64,000 bases of DNA from Methylocapsa palsarum (GTDB lineage: Bacteria; Pseudomonadota; Alphaproteobacteria; Rhizobiales; Beijerinckiaceae). The stretch is taken from assembly GCF_900114285.1 (NCBI RefSeq), contig NZ_FOSN01000012.1, positions 1 to 64,000 of the forward strand, read 5' to 3'. The translations under genes were made by a program, and so were the position numbers. Shown here one piece after another: positions 1-8,761 of this stretch (position 1 is its first letter; every line of letters begins with the position of its first letter). The notes beneath the pieces were generated by a model. That model ran no database searches and was not told the origin of the DNA. It saw only the letters and a program-made list of their open reading frames with translations.

Positions 1-59
1 CGAATATCTTTCACAAGCTGTTCTGCCGGGGCTTTCGCCGGCACGGATTTCTGTCTCAT
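1..59 (-). CDS. IS3-family transposase OrfA, N-terminal part (runs off the window)
   Basis: Only the first 19 codons lie in the window. Reading leftward from the ATG at 59 gives a protein that begins MRQKSVPAKAPAEQL and then VKDIR, which matches the start of IS3-family (IS407-like) helix-turn-helix OrfA proteins as I remember them. An AGGAG ribosome binding site sits about 7 bases upstream, at roughly 66-70. The rest of the element lies to the left of the window, so I cannot say whether it is intact. It stands beside a second mobile remnant, the integrase at 381-854, and this suggests a patch that has taken several insertions. Confidence 0.7.
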   Translation of the reverse strand, partial: MRQKSVPAKAPAEQLVKDI

Positions 60-147
60 CTGCGCTCCTGAATGGGCTAAGATGAACCAGAAATCTCCCT
101 TCAGAAAATACCCCGATTTGTCTCATGGGCGCTGACGCCGGACAAGC
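1..147. mobile_element. Right-hand end of an IS3-type insertion sequence (approximate boundary)
   Basis: The transposase start at 59 is followed by about 90 non-coding bases, a normal leader length for this IS group. The likely terminal region is around 80-147. A 15-base string beginning TGTCTCAT at 119 resembles the one at 52 (13 of 15 bases match). I cannot see the other end of the element, so the inverted repeats and the target duplication cannot be confirmed and the boundary is a guess. Confidence 0.4.
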
Positions 148-380
148 GAGCGCATTTTCGCGGATTTACGCGCATTGACATGAGCGGGAATTTATGACCG
201 CGAGGCGGGCAGCTGACTCAACGCGTGGTTTTCAACCGCGCCCCGATCCAGAAATCTGAAAATGTTGGCGGCAGCCCAAAGCGAACGATCCCGACGGCAG
301 AGTGAAAGCTGCCCCCAGGCCGAGACCATTTTTGAGCGCCGAGGACCTCGACGTTCCGATTCAGGATGATCGGGATCAGC
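148..380. other. Non-coding stretch between IS end and integrase remnant
   Basis: I see no convincing gene here. Short open frames exist on both strands but have no recognisable family and no ribosome binding site. The stretch lies just downstream of the integrase stop codon, where an attachment-site remnant could sit, but I found no tRNA-like sequence in it. Confidence 0.5.
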
Positions 381-854
381 TCAGATTTTTGAGCCTTTTT
401 TCGCCGCGCGTGAGGCCGCATCACCAGCCTCGAGTCCCGCGGCGATCCGTTCGCCGACCAAATCCGACACCGCTCGAACTGGGTTCTGGTCGAAATTGGC
501 GTATCGGCCGGTCATGGCGACGGTGCTATGGCGAAGAAGATCCCGGACGACGAAGGCGTTGACGCCGGCCTGCCCGGCGTAGGTCCCCACCGTATGCCGC
601 AGATCGTGCAGGTGGACGTCTGGTATGCCGGCATGGTCGCGGATTCGCTGCCAAGCTTTTTCTATCACCTCGACAGAAATATGGCGCTTCGGATCCAAGA
701 GACGGGGAAAAACCCACGGTGACCCTTCTACCCGCGAGATCCCAGCCAATATTTCGAGGGCCGCCGAGCTTATAGGGTGGGGTTTGCGGGCTCCGCCCTT
801 TTTCTCCGGCAGAGCGATCGGCTGGCCGCCGTCCTGCTTTCGAAGCGGACGCGG
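381..854 (-). pseudogene. Tyrosine recombinase/integrase, C-terminal remnant
   Basis: The open frame runs from just after an in-frame stop at 855-857 down to the stop at 381. It carries the C-terminal half of a phage-type tyrosine integrase: HDLRHTVGTYA (the His-x-x-Arg box), LLRHST (second His) and MTGRYAN with the catalytic Tyr. The upstream part, around [13 protein letters not shown], matches the strand just before the catalytic core. The N-terminal DNA-binding domain and the first catalytic Arg box are missing. The frame breaks exactly where kdpC-derived sequence begins on the other strand (about 830-855), so the gene has been cut at that junction and should be inactive. Confidence 0.75.
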
Positions 855-1087
855 TCACGACCTCGGCGTCGGGGCTCGATCCCCATATTTCGCCACAATT
901 TGCGCTGACGCAGGTTCCTTCGATCGCCAAGGCTCGCGGTCTTGGCGACGCGCGCGTGGGCGCGCTGGTTGAGCAACACGTCGAGAAGCGGTTTGCCGGG
1001 CTGATTGGAGAGCCGCGGGTCAACGTCCTGATGCTCAACCTGGCGCTAGACGATTTGCGTCCGGATAAGGTTTCCGAAAGACGCTGA
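845..1087 (+). pseudogene. kdpC: KdpC C-terminal fragment (potassium-transporting ATPase subunit C)
   Basis: The 80 codons before the TGA at 1085-1087 read [17 protein letters not shown], then [23 protein letters not shown], split here for length, and finally [15 protein letters not shown]. This is the conserved C-terminal half of KdpC, the small subunit that stabilises the KdpFABC potassium pump. No start codon or N-terminal membrane helix precedes it. Upstream of about 840 the sequence becomes an integrase remnant on the opposite strand. KdpD and KdpE follow in the usual order. No kdpF, kdpA or kdpB is visible in the window, so this copy of the pump operon is truncated here. Confidence 0.85.
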
Positions 1088-1126
1088 AACGTTTATCTTC
1101 TCTTTGTATATCGAGTGACGGCTCGA

Positions 1127-1150
1127 GCAAGGCTGCGCGCGCAGCCTTGC
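1127..1150. repeat. Perfect 24-bp palindrome between kdpC and kdpD
   Basis: Two 12-base arms (GCAAGGCTGCGC and its exact complement) meet with no spacer, 40 bases after the kdpC stop. There is no T-run afterwards, so a classical intrinsic terminator is unlikely. It could form an RNA hairpin that separates kdpC and kdpD expression, or be a protein-binding operator. Confidence 0.6.
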
Positions 1151-1356
1151 CCGGGTCGGCTTCTGCTTTGCAGGGTCTGCGCGACGGCGATCCGGCAAAA
1201 TGCGAAGGGGCCGGCGCGGGGGCGTGATGTGCTGGGGCGGCGGGGGCGATCGAAATCATGATTAAAGTGGTTCCCGCAATCTTGCGGATCGCAACGCCGT
1301 AGCGCCGGTCTTTCTGGGAAGGGAAGGGCTGTCTGATCAGGCGTTCGGGAAACAAC

Positions 1357-4059
1357 ATGGCGCAAACGGAGAAAAACTTTGATCGCCGGCCCGATCCGGA
1401 TGCGTTGCTGGCGCTTACCGATAGCGGATCACGCGGAAAGCTGCGCGTGTTTCTTGGCGCTGCGCCCGGCGTCGGCAAGACCTATGCTATGTTGGCGAAG
1501 GCGCGCGCTTGCAAGCTGGACGGGATTGACGTTGTGGTCGGCCTCGTCGAGACGCATGGCCGACGCGAGACCGAAGCCTTGATCGAGGGCCTTGAAATCC
1601 TGCCGCGCCGCAAGATTGAATATAGGGGCCGGATCATCGAGGAATTCGATATCGACGCCGCGTTGGCGCGCAGGCCTAAACTCATCATTGTTGACGAACT
1701 CGCTCATACGAACGCTCCCGACAATCGCCATCCGAAGCGTTGGCAGGACGTCGAAGAGCTTCTCGAAGCCGGCGTCGACGTCTGGACGGCGCTCAATATC
1801 CAGCATCTCGAAAGCCTCGCGGATGTCGTGTCGCGCATCACCGGCGTCATCGTGCGCGAGACGGTCCCGGACACGGTCTTGCAGGATGCGACAGACGTCA
1901 TACTCGTCGACATCACGCCGGACGAACTTCTTCATCGTTTGAAGGAGGGAAAAGTCTACGTGCCCGAGACCGCGAGGCGGGCGACGCAGAACTTCTTCAC
2001 GCCGGGAAATCTGACCGCCTTGCGCGAACTCGCGCTGCGGCGAACCGCTGACCGGGTGGACGATCAGATGATCGACTACCTGCGGCAAAATGCGATTGAA
2101 GGACCTTGGGCGACGTCCGAGCGCTTGCTGGTCTGCGTCGGCGGCGTTGTCTCGGCGGAACTCGTCGTGCGCGCCGCCGCGCGGCTCGCGACAGGTCTCA
2201 ATGCGCCCTGGATCGCGCTGCATGTCGAAACTCGAGGTCAGGAGGAAAGCGACCCCGAGCGCGCCAAGCGCATTGAAGATGCGCTTGCGCTGGCGGAACG
2301 GCTTGGCGGCGACGTCGAACGGCGGTCGGGCTACGATCTTCCCGGGGAAGTATTGCGCTTCGCGCGACAGGAAAACATCACCCAGATTGTGGTCGGGCGC
2401 TCTCGCGCGACATTTCTTGCCCGGCTCATGCGATGGTCCCTGACCGAGGAGCTCGTTCGCAGATCAAACGACATCGCCGTCTACGTCGTGACCGAGGCCC
2501 ACGGCCCGCCGATCGCCGAAAGGCGCGCCCTGCCGCGCCCGTCCCGCATCGAGGCGGGGATCGCCCTGCTGGCTGCGCTTTTATCCGTCGGAGTCACGGT
2601 GGGCGCCGCGCAATTGATTGACGCGTGGCTTCGCCTTCCGAACCTGTCGATGATGTTTCTGGTCCCTGTGATTTTCTGCGCTGTCCAGTATGGGTTGTCC
2701 TCGGCCGCGGCTGCATCGGTTCTGTCTTTTCTGGCGTTCGACTTCTTCTTCGTCGACCCTCGCTACGAGTTTACGATCTCTCAGCCGCATGAGTTTTTCT
2801 CGCTTATCGTATTTCTGGCTGTCGCGTTCGTAACTGGAATGCTCGCGAGCAGGGTCAGGCAACAATCTCTCGCAATGGCCACCCGTATGCAGGCGGCGCA
2901 GTCGATGTTCGAATTTTCGCGCAAACTCTCCGGCGCCGGCAAGCTCGACGACGTGCTCTGGGCGGCGGCCGTTCACGCGCAAAAGACGCTGCAGGCGCAG
3001 TGTATTGTGCTGTTGCGACCGGATGACGGCGAATTGAACATTCAGACCGCATGGCCTCCGGTTGACCAATTGAACCCCGGCGAGGCGAGCGCGGCGAGAT
3101 GGGCGCTGGAAAAGGACGAGCCGGCGGGCTGGAAGACGGGAACTTTGCCGAATGTGCGATTTCAGTTTCGGCCTCTAGAGACGCCGCGAGGCGTTATTGG
3201 CGTATGCGGAATCGAGCCAAGACTCGCGAAAGAGCCTCTGTCCAGCCAGGACGAGAACATGTTGACGTCGATCCTCGAGCAAACGGCGATCGCCATCGAT
3301 CGCTCCCTGCTGGTTGACGAGTCGGTGAAGGCGTCGGCGCTCGAGGAGAACGAAAAAGTCCGAAACATGCTGCTCGCATCGCTTTCTCATGATCTGCGGA
3401 CGCCGCTTGCGTCAATTACAGGCGCCGTTACCAGCCTGTTGCAACTTGGCGACAGGATGCAGCCGACGGACAGGCAGGACCTTCTCGTCTCCATCGAAGA
3501 AGAAGCGGGACGCCTTAGCCGCTTTGTCGCCAATTTGCTCGATATGTCGCGAATCGAATCGGGCGCGCTGGCGCCGCGCCGCGAACTGGTCGATATTGGC
3601 GAGGCCGTTCGCAGCGCGATCGAGCGGAGCGCGAAAGTATTTCCGAAGCAGACGGTTTCCGTCAGCATCGCACGAGATCTGCCGCTAATACGGGGCGACA
3701 GCGCTCTTCTGGGACAAGTGCTCTTCAATCTGCTTGACAACGCCCACAAATACGCTGGCGATTCAAATGCTATCATTCATGCGCGGCGGGACGGGCCGGA
3801 CGTCGTTATCACTGTGACAGACGAAGGACCGGGCATAAAGCCAGCGGATCTCGAAAGGATCTTCGAAAAATTTTACAGGGGAGGCCGCCCTGATGGCCGC
3901 AAGGCTGGGACCGGACTCGGCCTGTCCATCTGCCGTGGCCTCGTCGAAGCGATGGGCGGATCGATCGTGGCCCAGAGCCCGGCGATCCGCCGACGAGGAA
4001 CCCGCATCGTGTTGCGCTTTCCTGTTCCCGAAATAGGAAAGGGAGGCGTGGCGGCATGA
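1357..4059 (+). CDS. kdpD: KdpD sensor histidine kinase
   Basis: This 900-residue membrane kinase senses K+ or turgor and phosphorylates KdpE. Domains in order: the KdpD N-terminal domain with Walker A GAAPGVGKT (residues 34-42) and the VDELAHTNAPDNRHPKRW region; a USP-like domain (about 250-370); a DUF4118 block of four membrane helices (about 400-500); a GAF-like domain; HisKA with SLSHDLRTPLASITG (phospho-accepting His678); and an HATPase domain with DNAHKY and GTGLGLSIC. Length is normal for the family. The gene ends by overlapping kdpE. Its usual target operon is truncated just upstream, so its role in this strain depends on whether another kdp copy exists. Confidence 0.95.
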   Translation: MAQTEKNFDRRPDPDALLALTDSGSRGKLRVFLGAAPGVGKTYAMLAKARACKLDGIDVVVGLVETHGRRETEALIEGLEILPRRKIEYRGRIIEEFDIDAALARRPKLIIVDELAHTNAPDNRHPKRWQDVEELLEAGVDVWTALNIQHLESLADVVSRITGVIVRETVPDTVLQDATDVILVDITPDELLHRLKEGKVYVPETARRATQNFFTPGNLTALRELALRRTADRVDDQMIDYLRQNAIEGPWATSERLLVCVGGVVSAELVVRAAARLATGLNAPWIALHVETRGQEESDPERAKRIEDALALAERLGGDVERRSGYDLPGEVLRFARQENITQIVVGRSRATFLARLMRWSLTEELVRRSNDIAVYVVTEAHGPPIAERRALPRPSRIEAGIALLAALLSVGVTVGAAQLIDAWLRLPNLSMMFLVPVIFCAVQYGLSSAAAASVLSFLAFDFFFVDPRYEFTISQPHEFFSLIVFLAVAFVTGMLASRVRQQSLAMATRMQAAQSMFEFSRKLSGAGKLDDVLWAAAVHAQKTLQAQCIVLLRPDDGELNIQTAWPPVDQLNPGEASAARWALEKDEPAGWKTGTLPNVRFQFRPLETPRGVIGVCGIEPRLAKEPLSSQDENMLTSILEQTAIAIDRSLLVDESVKASALEENEKVRNMLLASLSHDLRTPLASITGAVTSLLQLGDRMQPTDRQDLLVSIEEEAGRLSRFVANLLDMSRIESGALAPRRELVDIGEAVRSAIERSAKVFPKQTVSVSIARDLPLIRGDSALLGQVLFNLLDNAHKYAGDSNAIIHARRDGPDVVITVTDEGPGIKPADLERIFEKFYRGGRPDGRKAGTGLGLSICRGLVEAMGGSIVAQSPAIRRRGTRIVLRFPVPEIGKGGVAA

Positions 4060-4748
4060 GCGGAAATCGCGTCCTTGTCGTGGACGACGAGCCGCAAATT
4101 CATCGATTCTTGCGGCCTGCCCTCACCGCATGTGGCTATGATGTGCTGGGCGCCGAGACGGGTGGGGAGGCTTTGCAGCTTATCGCTACAAAGGCTCCTG
4201 ACGCTGTCGTTCTGGATCTCGGACTTCCGGATATGGATGGCAAGGAGGTCTTGCGGCGGGCGCGGCAATTCTCAAAAATACCAATCATCATTTTGTCGGC
4301 CCGCGATCGGGAATCCGAAAAGATCGCAGCGCTTGACGCCGGCGCGGATGATTATGTCGAAAAGCCATTTGGCATCGGCGAACTCATGGCGAGGCTGCGC
4401 GCGGCTTTGCGCCACGCCGCCGCCGATGCGCATGAACAAAGACAGATAAAGAGCGGGAGGCTCTGCATCGATCTCGACAAGCGCTCCGTGACGAGGGACG
4501 GAGTCACGGTGAAATTGACGCGCAAGGAATATGATATCCTGGCGATCCTGGTGAGCCGCCCTGGCCACCTGATCACCCATCGGCACATGCTCACCGCCGT
4601 TTGGGGACGCTCCTACAACGACGATATGCAATATCTGCGGGTTTATATCGGCCGATTACGCGCCAAGATCGAGGAGGATCCGGCGTCGCCGCGCCTTATC
4701 CTGACCGAAACAGGCGTCGGATATCGCTTCGCCCATCCCGACCCATGA
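4056..4748 (+). CDS. kdpE: KdpE response regulator (OmpR family)
   Basis: This 230-residue regulator has an N-terminal receiver domain (acidic pocket D10/D11, phospho-acceptor Asp54 in VVLDLGLPD, Lys in EKPFG) and a C-terminal OmpR-type winged helix. The latter carries LTRKEYDILAILV and ends TGVGYRF. The ATG overlaps the kdpD stop in an ATGA arrangement, so the two are translationally coupled. It normally activates kdpFABC. A decoupled regulator could still act on other promoters. Confidence 0.95.
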   Translation: MSGNRVLVVDDEPQIHRFLRPALTACGYDVLGAETGGEALQLIATKAPDAVVLDLGLPDMDGKEVLRRARQFSKIPIIILSARDRESEKIAALDAGADDYVEKPFGIGELMARLRAALRHAAADAHEQRQIKSGRLCIDLDKRSVTRDGVTVKLTRKEYDILAILVSRPGHLITHRHMLTAVWGRSYNDDMQYLRVYIGRLRAKIEEDPASPRLILTETGVGYRFAHPDP

Positions 4749-4960
4749 TGGTGGATCGAAAGGCGCCTGCGGCACGCGGAGCCTTGGTCGGCTGAACAAA
4801 CTCGTGTATTTGGTGAAGCGCCTCGACGATTAGTCGACCTTGGATTCATCAACATTCGGGGAGTCTCGGAGGTAAATTATGGAGCCGGGCTAGAAATCCG
4901 CTGGCGCCGACGCGAAGCCTCCGTCTGGCTTGAACTCTCGAATCGGGAAAAGAATTGGAC

Positions 4961-6262
4961 ATGAAAACTGATCCCGAGCACGGCTCCATGCTCGCTCATG
5001 TGCTCGCCGACAGGCGCTATGCGGCCATGCTGGGGCTCGGCTTCAGCGCGGGCATTCCTTATCTCCTTGTGTATTCTACGCAATCCGCCTGGCTGTCGGA
5101 GGCGAGGGTGCCGATCGAGACGATCGGCCTGCTGAGCGAACTCACAATCGCCTATAAATTCAAATTCGTCTGGGCGCCCTTTCTTGACCGATACGACGCG
5201 CCTTTTTTCGGCGCGTGGCTGGGGCGCCGCCGTGGCTGGATCGTCGTCTCGCAACTGGCCGTCATGCTGGCGCTCGCCGGCGTCGCCTTCGGCGATCCGT
5301 CGCATTGGCTCGCCTATACCGTTGCGTTCTCGATCGCTCTTGGAATTGCGGGAGCGACTCAGGACGTGACGATCGACGGCTGGCGCATCACCTCCGTTCC
5401 GGTCGCCAAGCAATCGGTCATGACGGCGATCTCGGAAATGGGATATCGCGTCGGAACCCTCGCCGCCGGCGCCGGCGCTCTGCTGCTCGCCGACCGATAT
5501 GGCTGGCGCTTCGCCTATCTCGGGATGGCTGCGCTGATGACGGTCGGCGCCGTCTCCGCCTTCGTCGCGCCCGAACCGGAGTCTGATTTCGTCGCGACGC
5601 ACAAGCATCCGGGTTTCGCCGCGACGGTGATCGCGCCGATCAAGGAAATGGTCGGGCGGCTTGGACCTTTGGCGCTTCCGATCTTGTTGATGATCGCCGG
5701 ATTCCGGATGCCGGGCTACCTCACGAGCGCCATGTCGATGCCCTTGTTCAAGAGCCTCGCTTATACTGACGCCGAGATCGCCACAGTCACAAAATTGTTC
5801 GGGTTCTGGGTTGCGCTGGGCGCCACGTTTTTCAGCGCCTATATCATCCGCAGGATCGGCATGATGCCAAGCCTCGTGCTTGGAACGATCGCGGGTTCGG
5901 CTTCGCACCTCAGCCTCGCCTGGCTTTCGGAGAGCGGCGGCGGGCATTTCTGGATTTTCGCCACCGCGGTCAGCATCGAAGGGTTCGCCTACGCGTTCGC
6001 GCAGGTCGTGCTGATCAACTACATGTCGATGCTCACCGCGACGGAACTCGCCGCCAGCCAGTTTGCCCTGCTCACTTCTCTGTGCGCTTTTCCAGGAAGC
6101 ATTCTTGCCGGCGCCTCCGGCTTCGTGATCGCGAAAACCGGCTTTACGATGTTTTTCGTGCTGACTTCGCTGATCGGGATTCCGGTCGCGGCGCTGTGCT
6201 GGTATGTATCGCGGCTGCACGCCGATGTGGCTCTCGACCCCGAGCGCCACGGTTCGGACTAG
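4961..6262 (+). CDS. AmpG-like MFS permease
   Basis: A membrane protein of about 433 residues with roughly 12 helices. It carries AmpG-family landmarks: GFSAGIPYLLVYSTQSAWL near the N-terminus, FKFVWAPFLDRYD, LGRRRGWIV and GATQDVTIDGWRI. The AmpG family imports cell-wall muropeptides (anhydro-MurNAc peptides) across the inner membrane for recycling. The exact substrate here is not proven, since related proteins in this group carry other solutes. ATG at 4961 is preferred over the TTG six bases upstream. It is not obviously co-transcribed with kdpE, which ends 212 bases earlier. Confidence 0.75.
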   Translation: MKTDPEHGSMLAHVLADRRYAAMLGLGFSAGIPYLLVYSTQSAWLSEARVPIETIGLLSELTIAYKFKFVWAPFLDRYDAPFFGAWLGRRRGWIVVSQLAVMLALAGVAFGDPSHWLAYTVAFSIALGIAGATQDVTIDGWRITSVPVAKQSVMTAISEMGYRVGTLAAGAGALLLADRYGWRFAYLGMAALMTVGAVSAFVAPEPESDFVATHKHPGFAATVIAPIKEMVGRLGPLALPILLMIAGFRMPGYLTSAMSMPLFKSLAYTDAEIATVTKLFGFWVALGATFFSAYIIRRIGMMPSLVLGTIAGSASHLSLAWLSESGGGHFWIFATAVSIEGFAYAFAQVVLINYMSMLTATELAASQFALLTSLCAFPGSILAGASGFVIAKTGFTMFFVLTSLIGIPVAALCWYVSRLHADVALDPERHGSD

Positions 6263-6359
6263 ACGTCGCCCGGCGATGGAAACGCGTCAAGAGTTTTTTC
6301 GCCCGGATGGCCACAGGCGTCGGCGTCCCCCGTACGGGTGAAGGCTGGAGGTTCAATTG

Positions 6360-6743
6360 ATGAGATACGCCGTCTTTTTCGCCCGTATCGCGGGCGTCCT
6401 CGGCGTTCTGGCGATTGTTGTCCTGTCGCTCGTGCCGGGGTCCCAGCGGCCGCATACGTGGCTGCCCGGCAAGGCCGAACATTTCGTCGCCTATTGCGGC
6501 ACAGCGTCCGCCCTGGCGCTTGGATTTCCCGCGGCGGCATGCCGAATCGCCGCCGCCTCGTGCCTCGCATTCCTGGCGGGAGCGATGGAGGTCTTGCAGC
6601 GCTCGGTCCATGGTCGGCACGCGGCTTTTTCCGACGCGCTCGTCAGCGCTTTGGGCGGCGTTTTTGGTGTTGTCATCGGCGCAATCCTATATGCCGCCGC
6701 CGCCAGGGCGTACAAAAACTCCTCAACGCCAAGAGTTGGATAG
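6360..6743 (+). CDS. VanZ-like membrane protein
   Basis: A 127-residue protein with three to four hydrophobic helices. LPGKAEHFVAYCGTASALALGF and AGAMEVLQRSVHGRHAAFSDALVSALGG follow the VanZ-like pattern (an H-F-x-A-Y block, then E-x-x-Q followed by D-x-x-x-N/S). Many such proteins have no known function; VanZ itself gives low-level teicoplanin resistance. It lies downstream of the AmpG-like gene on the same strand, 97 bases away, and meets the AAA ATPase gene tail to tail. Confidence 0.65.
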   Translation: MRYAVFFARIAGVLGVLAIVVLSLVPGSQRPHTWLPGKAEHFVAYCGTASALALGFPAAACRIAAASCLAFLAGAMEVLQRSVHGRHAAFSDALVSALGGVFGVVIGAILYAAAARAYKNSSTPRVG

Positions 6744-6764
6744 GCTCCAAGCCGGGATAAAGGA

Positions 6765-8462
6765 TTACGCCGCCTCGACGATGTCCATCCCCCGGAATAT
6801 CGAGCAGCGTTTGAAAGCTTCGAGGGAGGGCGGCTCGTTTTTATGGCGGCAAAATTTGCCGACCAGTTTGGCGAGGCCCTTGATGTCGCGTCCGGTCGCC
6901 GCCGGAAACAAATCGATCAGCCTGACAATCAGGTCGTCGTCCACGTCCAGCTCGAACTGATCAACCATGACGCGCCAGATTTTCCGGCGCGCATCGCGGT
7001 CGGGAGGATAATATTTAATGACGGCGATGCAGCGCGAGACGATGGCTTCGTCGATGTCGTCCACCCGGTTGGTCGTCAAAAACAACAGGCCGTTGAAATA
7101 TTCGAGCACCCGTAAAAACACGCCGACCACGGCGTTCATGGTCATGTCGTCGTCGCGGCGCTTGATGTAGACGTCGGCTTCGTCGATCAGCATCACCGCG
7201 CCCCAGCGCTGTGCGCGCGTGAGGACATCTTTCAGGGCGTTTTCCATCGCGGCGACGTTGAGACCGAGCTGGCCGGAATGAACCCTGTAAAGAGGACGCC
7301 TGATGATTTCAGAATAGACCTCGGCGGTCAGCGTCTTGCCGACTCCCGCAGGCCCGGCGCAGAGAACTGTGGTGCCGCCCGACTTCCCCGCGACGATGTC
7401 GTCCATCAGCACATCCATTTCGGCGGTGAGGATGTCGATGAGATCGGTCTGTTCGGGGGGCAGGACGAGCTTTTGCTTCAGGGCGGGTTTGTACTGATAG
7501 GGCTCCATGTCGTTGACGTGCACCCAGAGATAGTGATGCAATTCAAGATGGAACATCAGGATGTAGGCGTGAATCGGGAGCTGGGTGAAGAGCCCCTTGG
7601 GGATCGACGCCTGCAATTCTCTCATCTCGTCTTCCGCGTCGAACTGGCTGCTCTTGGCCGCCTTGCGCAGGTAGGGCGCGAGAATTTCGCCAGGGACGTC
7701 GAGCGTCAGGGCGCGCGCGGTGAGTATGCTTTCATCATTCACCAGCCGCGCCGCTCCTCCCGAGGTCGAGAGCACCACGATGTCCTTGCGCGACCAGTCC
7801 ATTTCCCGATGCGAGGAATTCGGATCTTCGGTGTAGAAACCCGTGCCCCGGGCGGAAAACTGGCCGCCATACTGACCGCGCCATTCGAAATACCGCCGGA
7901 TCGTTGCGTCGTAGGCCGCAATCAACTCAGGCGTTTCCTTCAAGAACCCTTTCTGGGCGAAGATTTCCCCGATTGTCTTGCCGTCGATGTCGCTGCTGGT
8001 CACGCGGACCGTATTGGAGGCCAAGGCTCCCTTGGCGTTGCATTTCAGCTCGATATAGAGTTTCCCGGTTTCGTCATTCGAGGCCGGGGTGTAGTCAAGG
8101 CGCGTGATGACATAGGGTAGGGGCCGGCTCGACACGTTCGCGGTGAAGACCCAGCCCCGAATGGCGTCGTTCAGCAGATAGCGGAGGATGGCCGGAAGCA
8201 CCATTTCGAGATCGTTGGGGCCGAAGCGGACGCCGTTGTCGTTCAGGGCTTGGCGTAAAGTCGACAATTGCGCCGCCCGGATCTGCATGTCCGGCCCCGC
8301 CTGCCGGTAGAGGCGCCCTAACATCCCCACCTGGGCGTCCGACAATTGACTGAACGACACTTCCACCTTGTCGCCAAACCGCAGCTGTTCCTGTAAGGCC
8401 GCCAGATCGGGAAATTCTCCGATCATTGCTTCGATATAGGGCCTTTCAATCTGAAGTTTCAT
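6765..8462 (-). CDS. AAA-family ATPase of unknown role
   Basis: A protein of 565 residues if it starts at the ATG at 8462. The C-terminal half is a classical AAA module: Walker A GPAGVGKT, Walker B VMLIDEAD, then a sensor region LLFLTTNR and an arginine-finger-like SRC. The N-terminal 300 residues match no family I recognise and are rich in beta and acidic segments. A longer frame exists upstream, but its extra residues look non-conserved and basic, so I reject that start. The neighbour is a divergent SOUL heme-binding gene. It could be a chaperone-like remodelling enzyme; the substrate is unknown. Confidence 0.75.
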   Translation of the reverse strand: MKLQIERPYIEAMIGEFPDLAALQEQLRFGDKVEVSFSQLSDAQVGMLGRLYRQAGPDMQIRAAQLSTLRQALNDNGVRFGPNDLEMVLPAILRYLLNDAIRGWVFTANVSSRPLPYVITRLDYTPASNDETGKLYIELKCNAKGALASNTVRVTSSDIDGKTIGEIFAQKGFLKETPELIAAYDATIRRYFEWRGQYGGQFSARGTGFYTEDPNSSHREMDWSRKDIVVLSTSGGAARLVNDESILTARALTLDVPGEILAPYLRKAAKSSQFDAEDEMRELQASIPKGLFTQLPIHAYILMFHLELHHYLWVHVNDMEPYQYKPALKQKLVLPPEQTDLIDILTAEMDVLMDDIVAGKSGGTTVLCAGPAGVGKTLTAEVYSEIIRRPLYRVHSGQLGLNVAAMENALKDVLTRAQRWGAVMLIDEADVYIKRRDDDMTMNAVVGVFLRVLEYFNGLLFLTTNRVDDIDEAIVSRCIAVIKYYPPDRDARRKIWRVMVDQFELDVDDDLIVRLIDLFPAATGRDIKGLAKLVGKFCRHKNEPPSLEAFKRCSIFRGMDIVEAA

Positions 8463-8761
8463 CGTGCGCGCGATCTTTCTGGGGAGGGCGAACGGTTTTG
8501 ACGAAGCTCTTGCGACAGACGGGAGGGCGGGCCTTTTCGAGCCTTTTGATCGATGAATGAAACGAGGGGCCAACCGGCGCGTTGAAGATCTGGCAGCCCG
8601 TGTCTTGCCGCTCCCGAAAAATGCGTCACCCTCGAAAAGTGGTGTGACGCTCCGTTTGCCGAATCGAATGTCGATGGTGAAGCAATATACATACCGGGTA
8701 TTTACAGGACGGCGGAGAGCCAAGACGATTGGGACGGGACTCTAAAATAAGGATGATGCCG
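8463..8761. promoter_or_regulatory. Divergent intergenic region between AAA ATPase and SOUL genes
   Basis: About 300 bases separate two divergent genes and should hold promoters for both. I see no strong -35/-10 pair. The segment around 8683-8706 is relatively AT-rich, and an AAGGA ribosome site lies at 8749-8753. No RNA gene or repeat was found. Confidence 0.4.

Noticed and set aside
526-1038. 170-residue minus-strand frame over the integrase/kdpC junction
   Set aside because: It is out of frame with both recognised fragments and consists of Arg/Pro/Ser-rich shadow sequence.
845-4748. Complete kdp operon
   Set aside because: Only the last 80 codons of kdpC are present; kdpF, kdpA and kdpB are not in the window.
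4877-6250. Long open frame (457 residues) on the minus strand
   Set aside because: It is antisense to the AmpG-like permease, very rich in Arg, Gly and His with no family, and reflects GC-rich codon bias.
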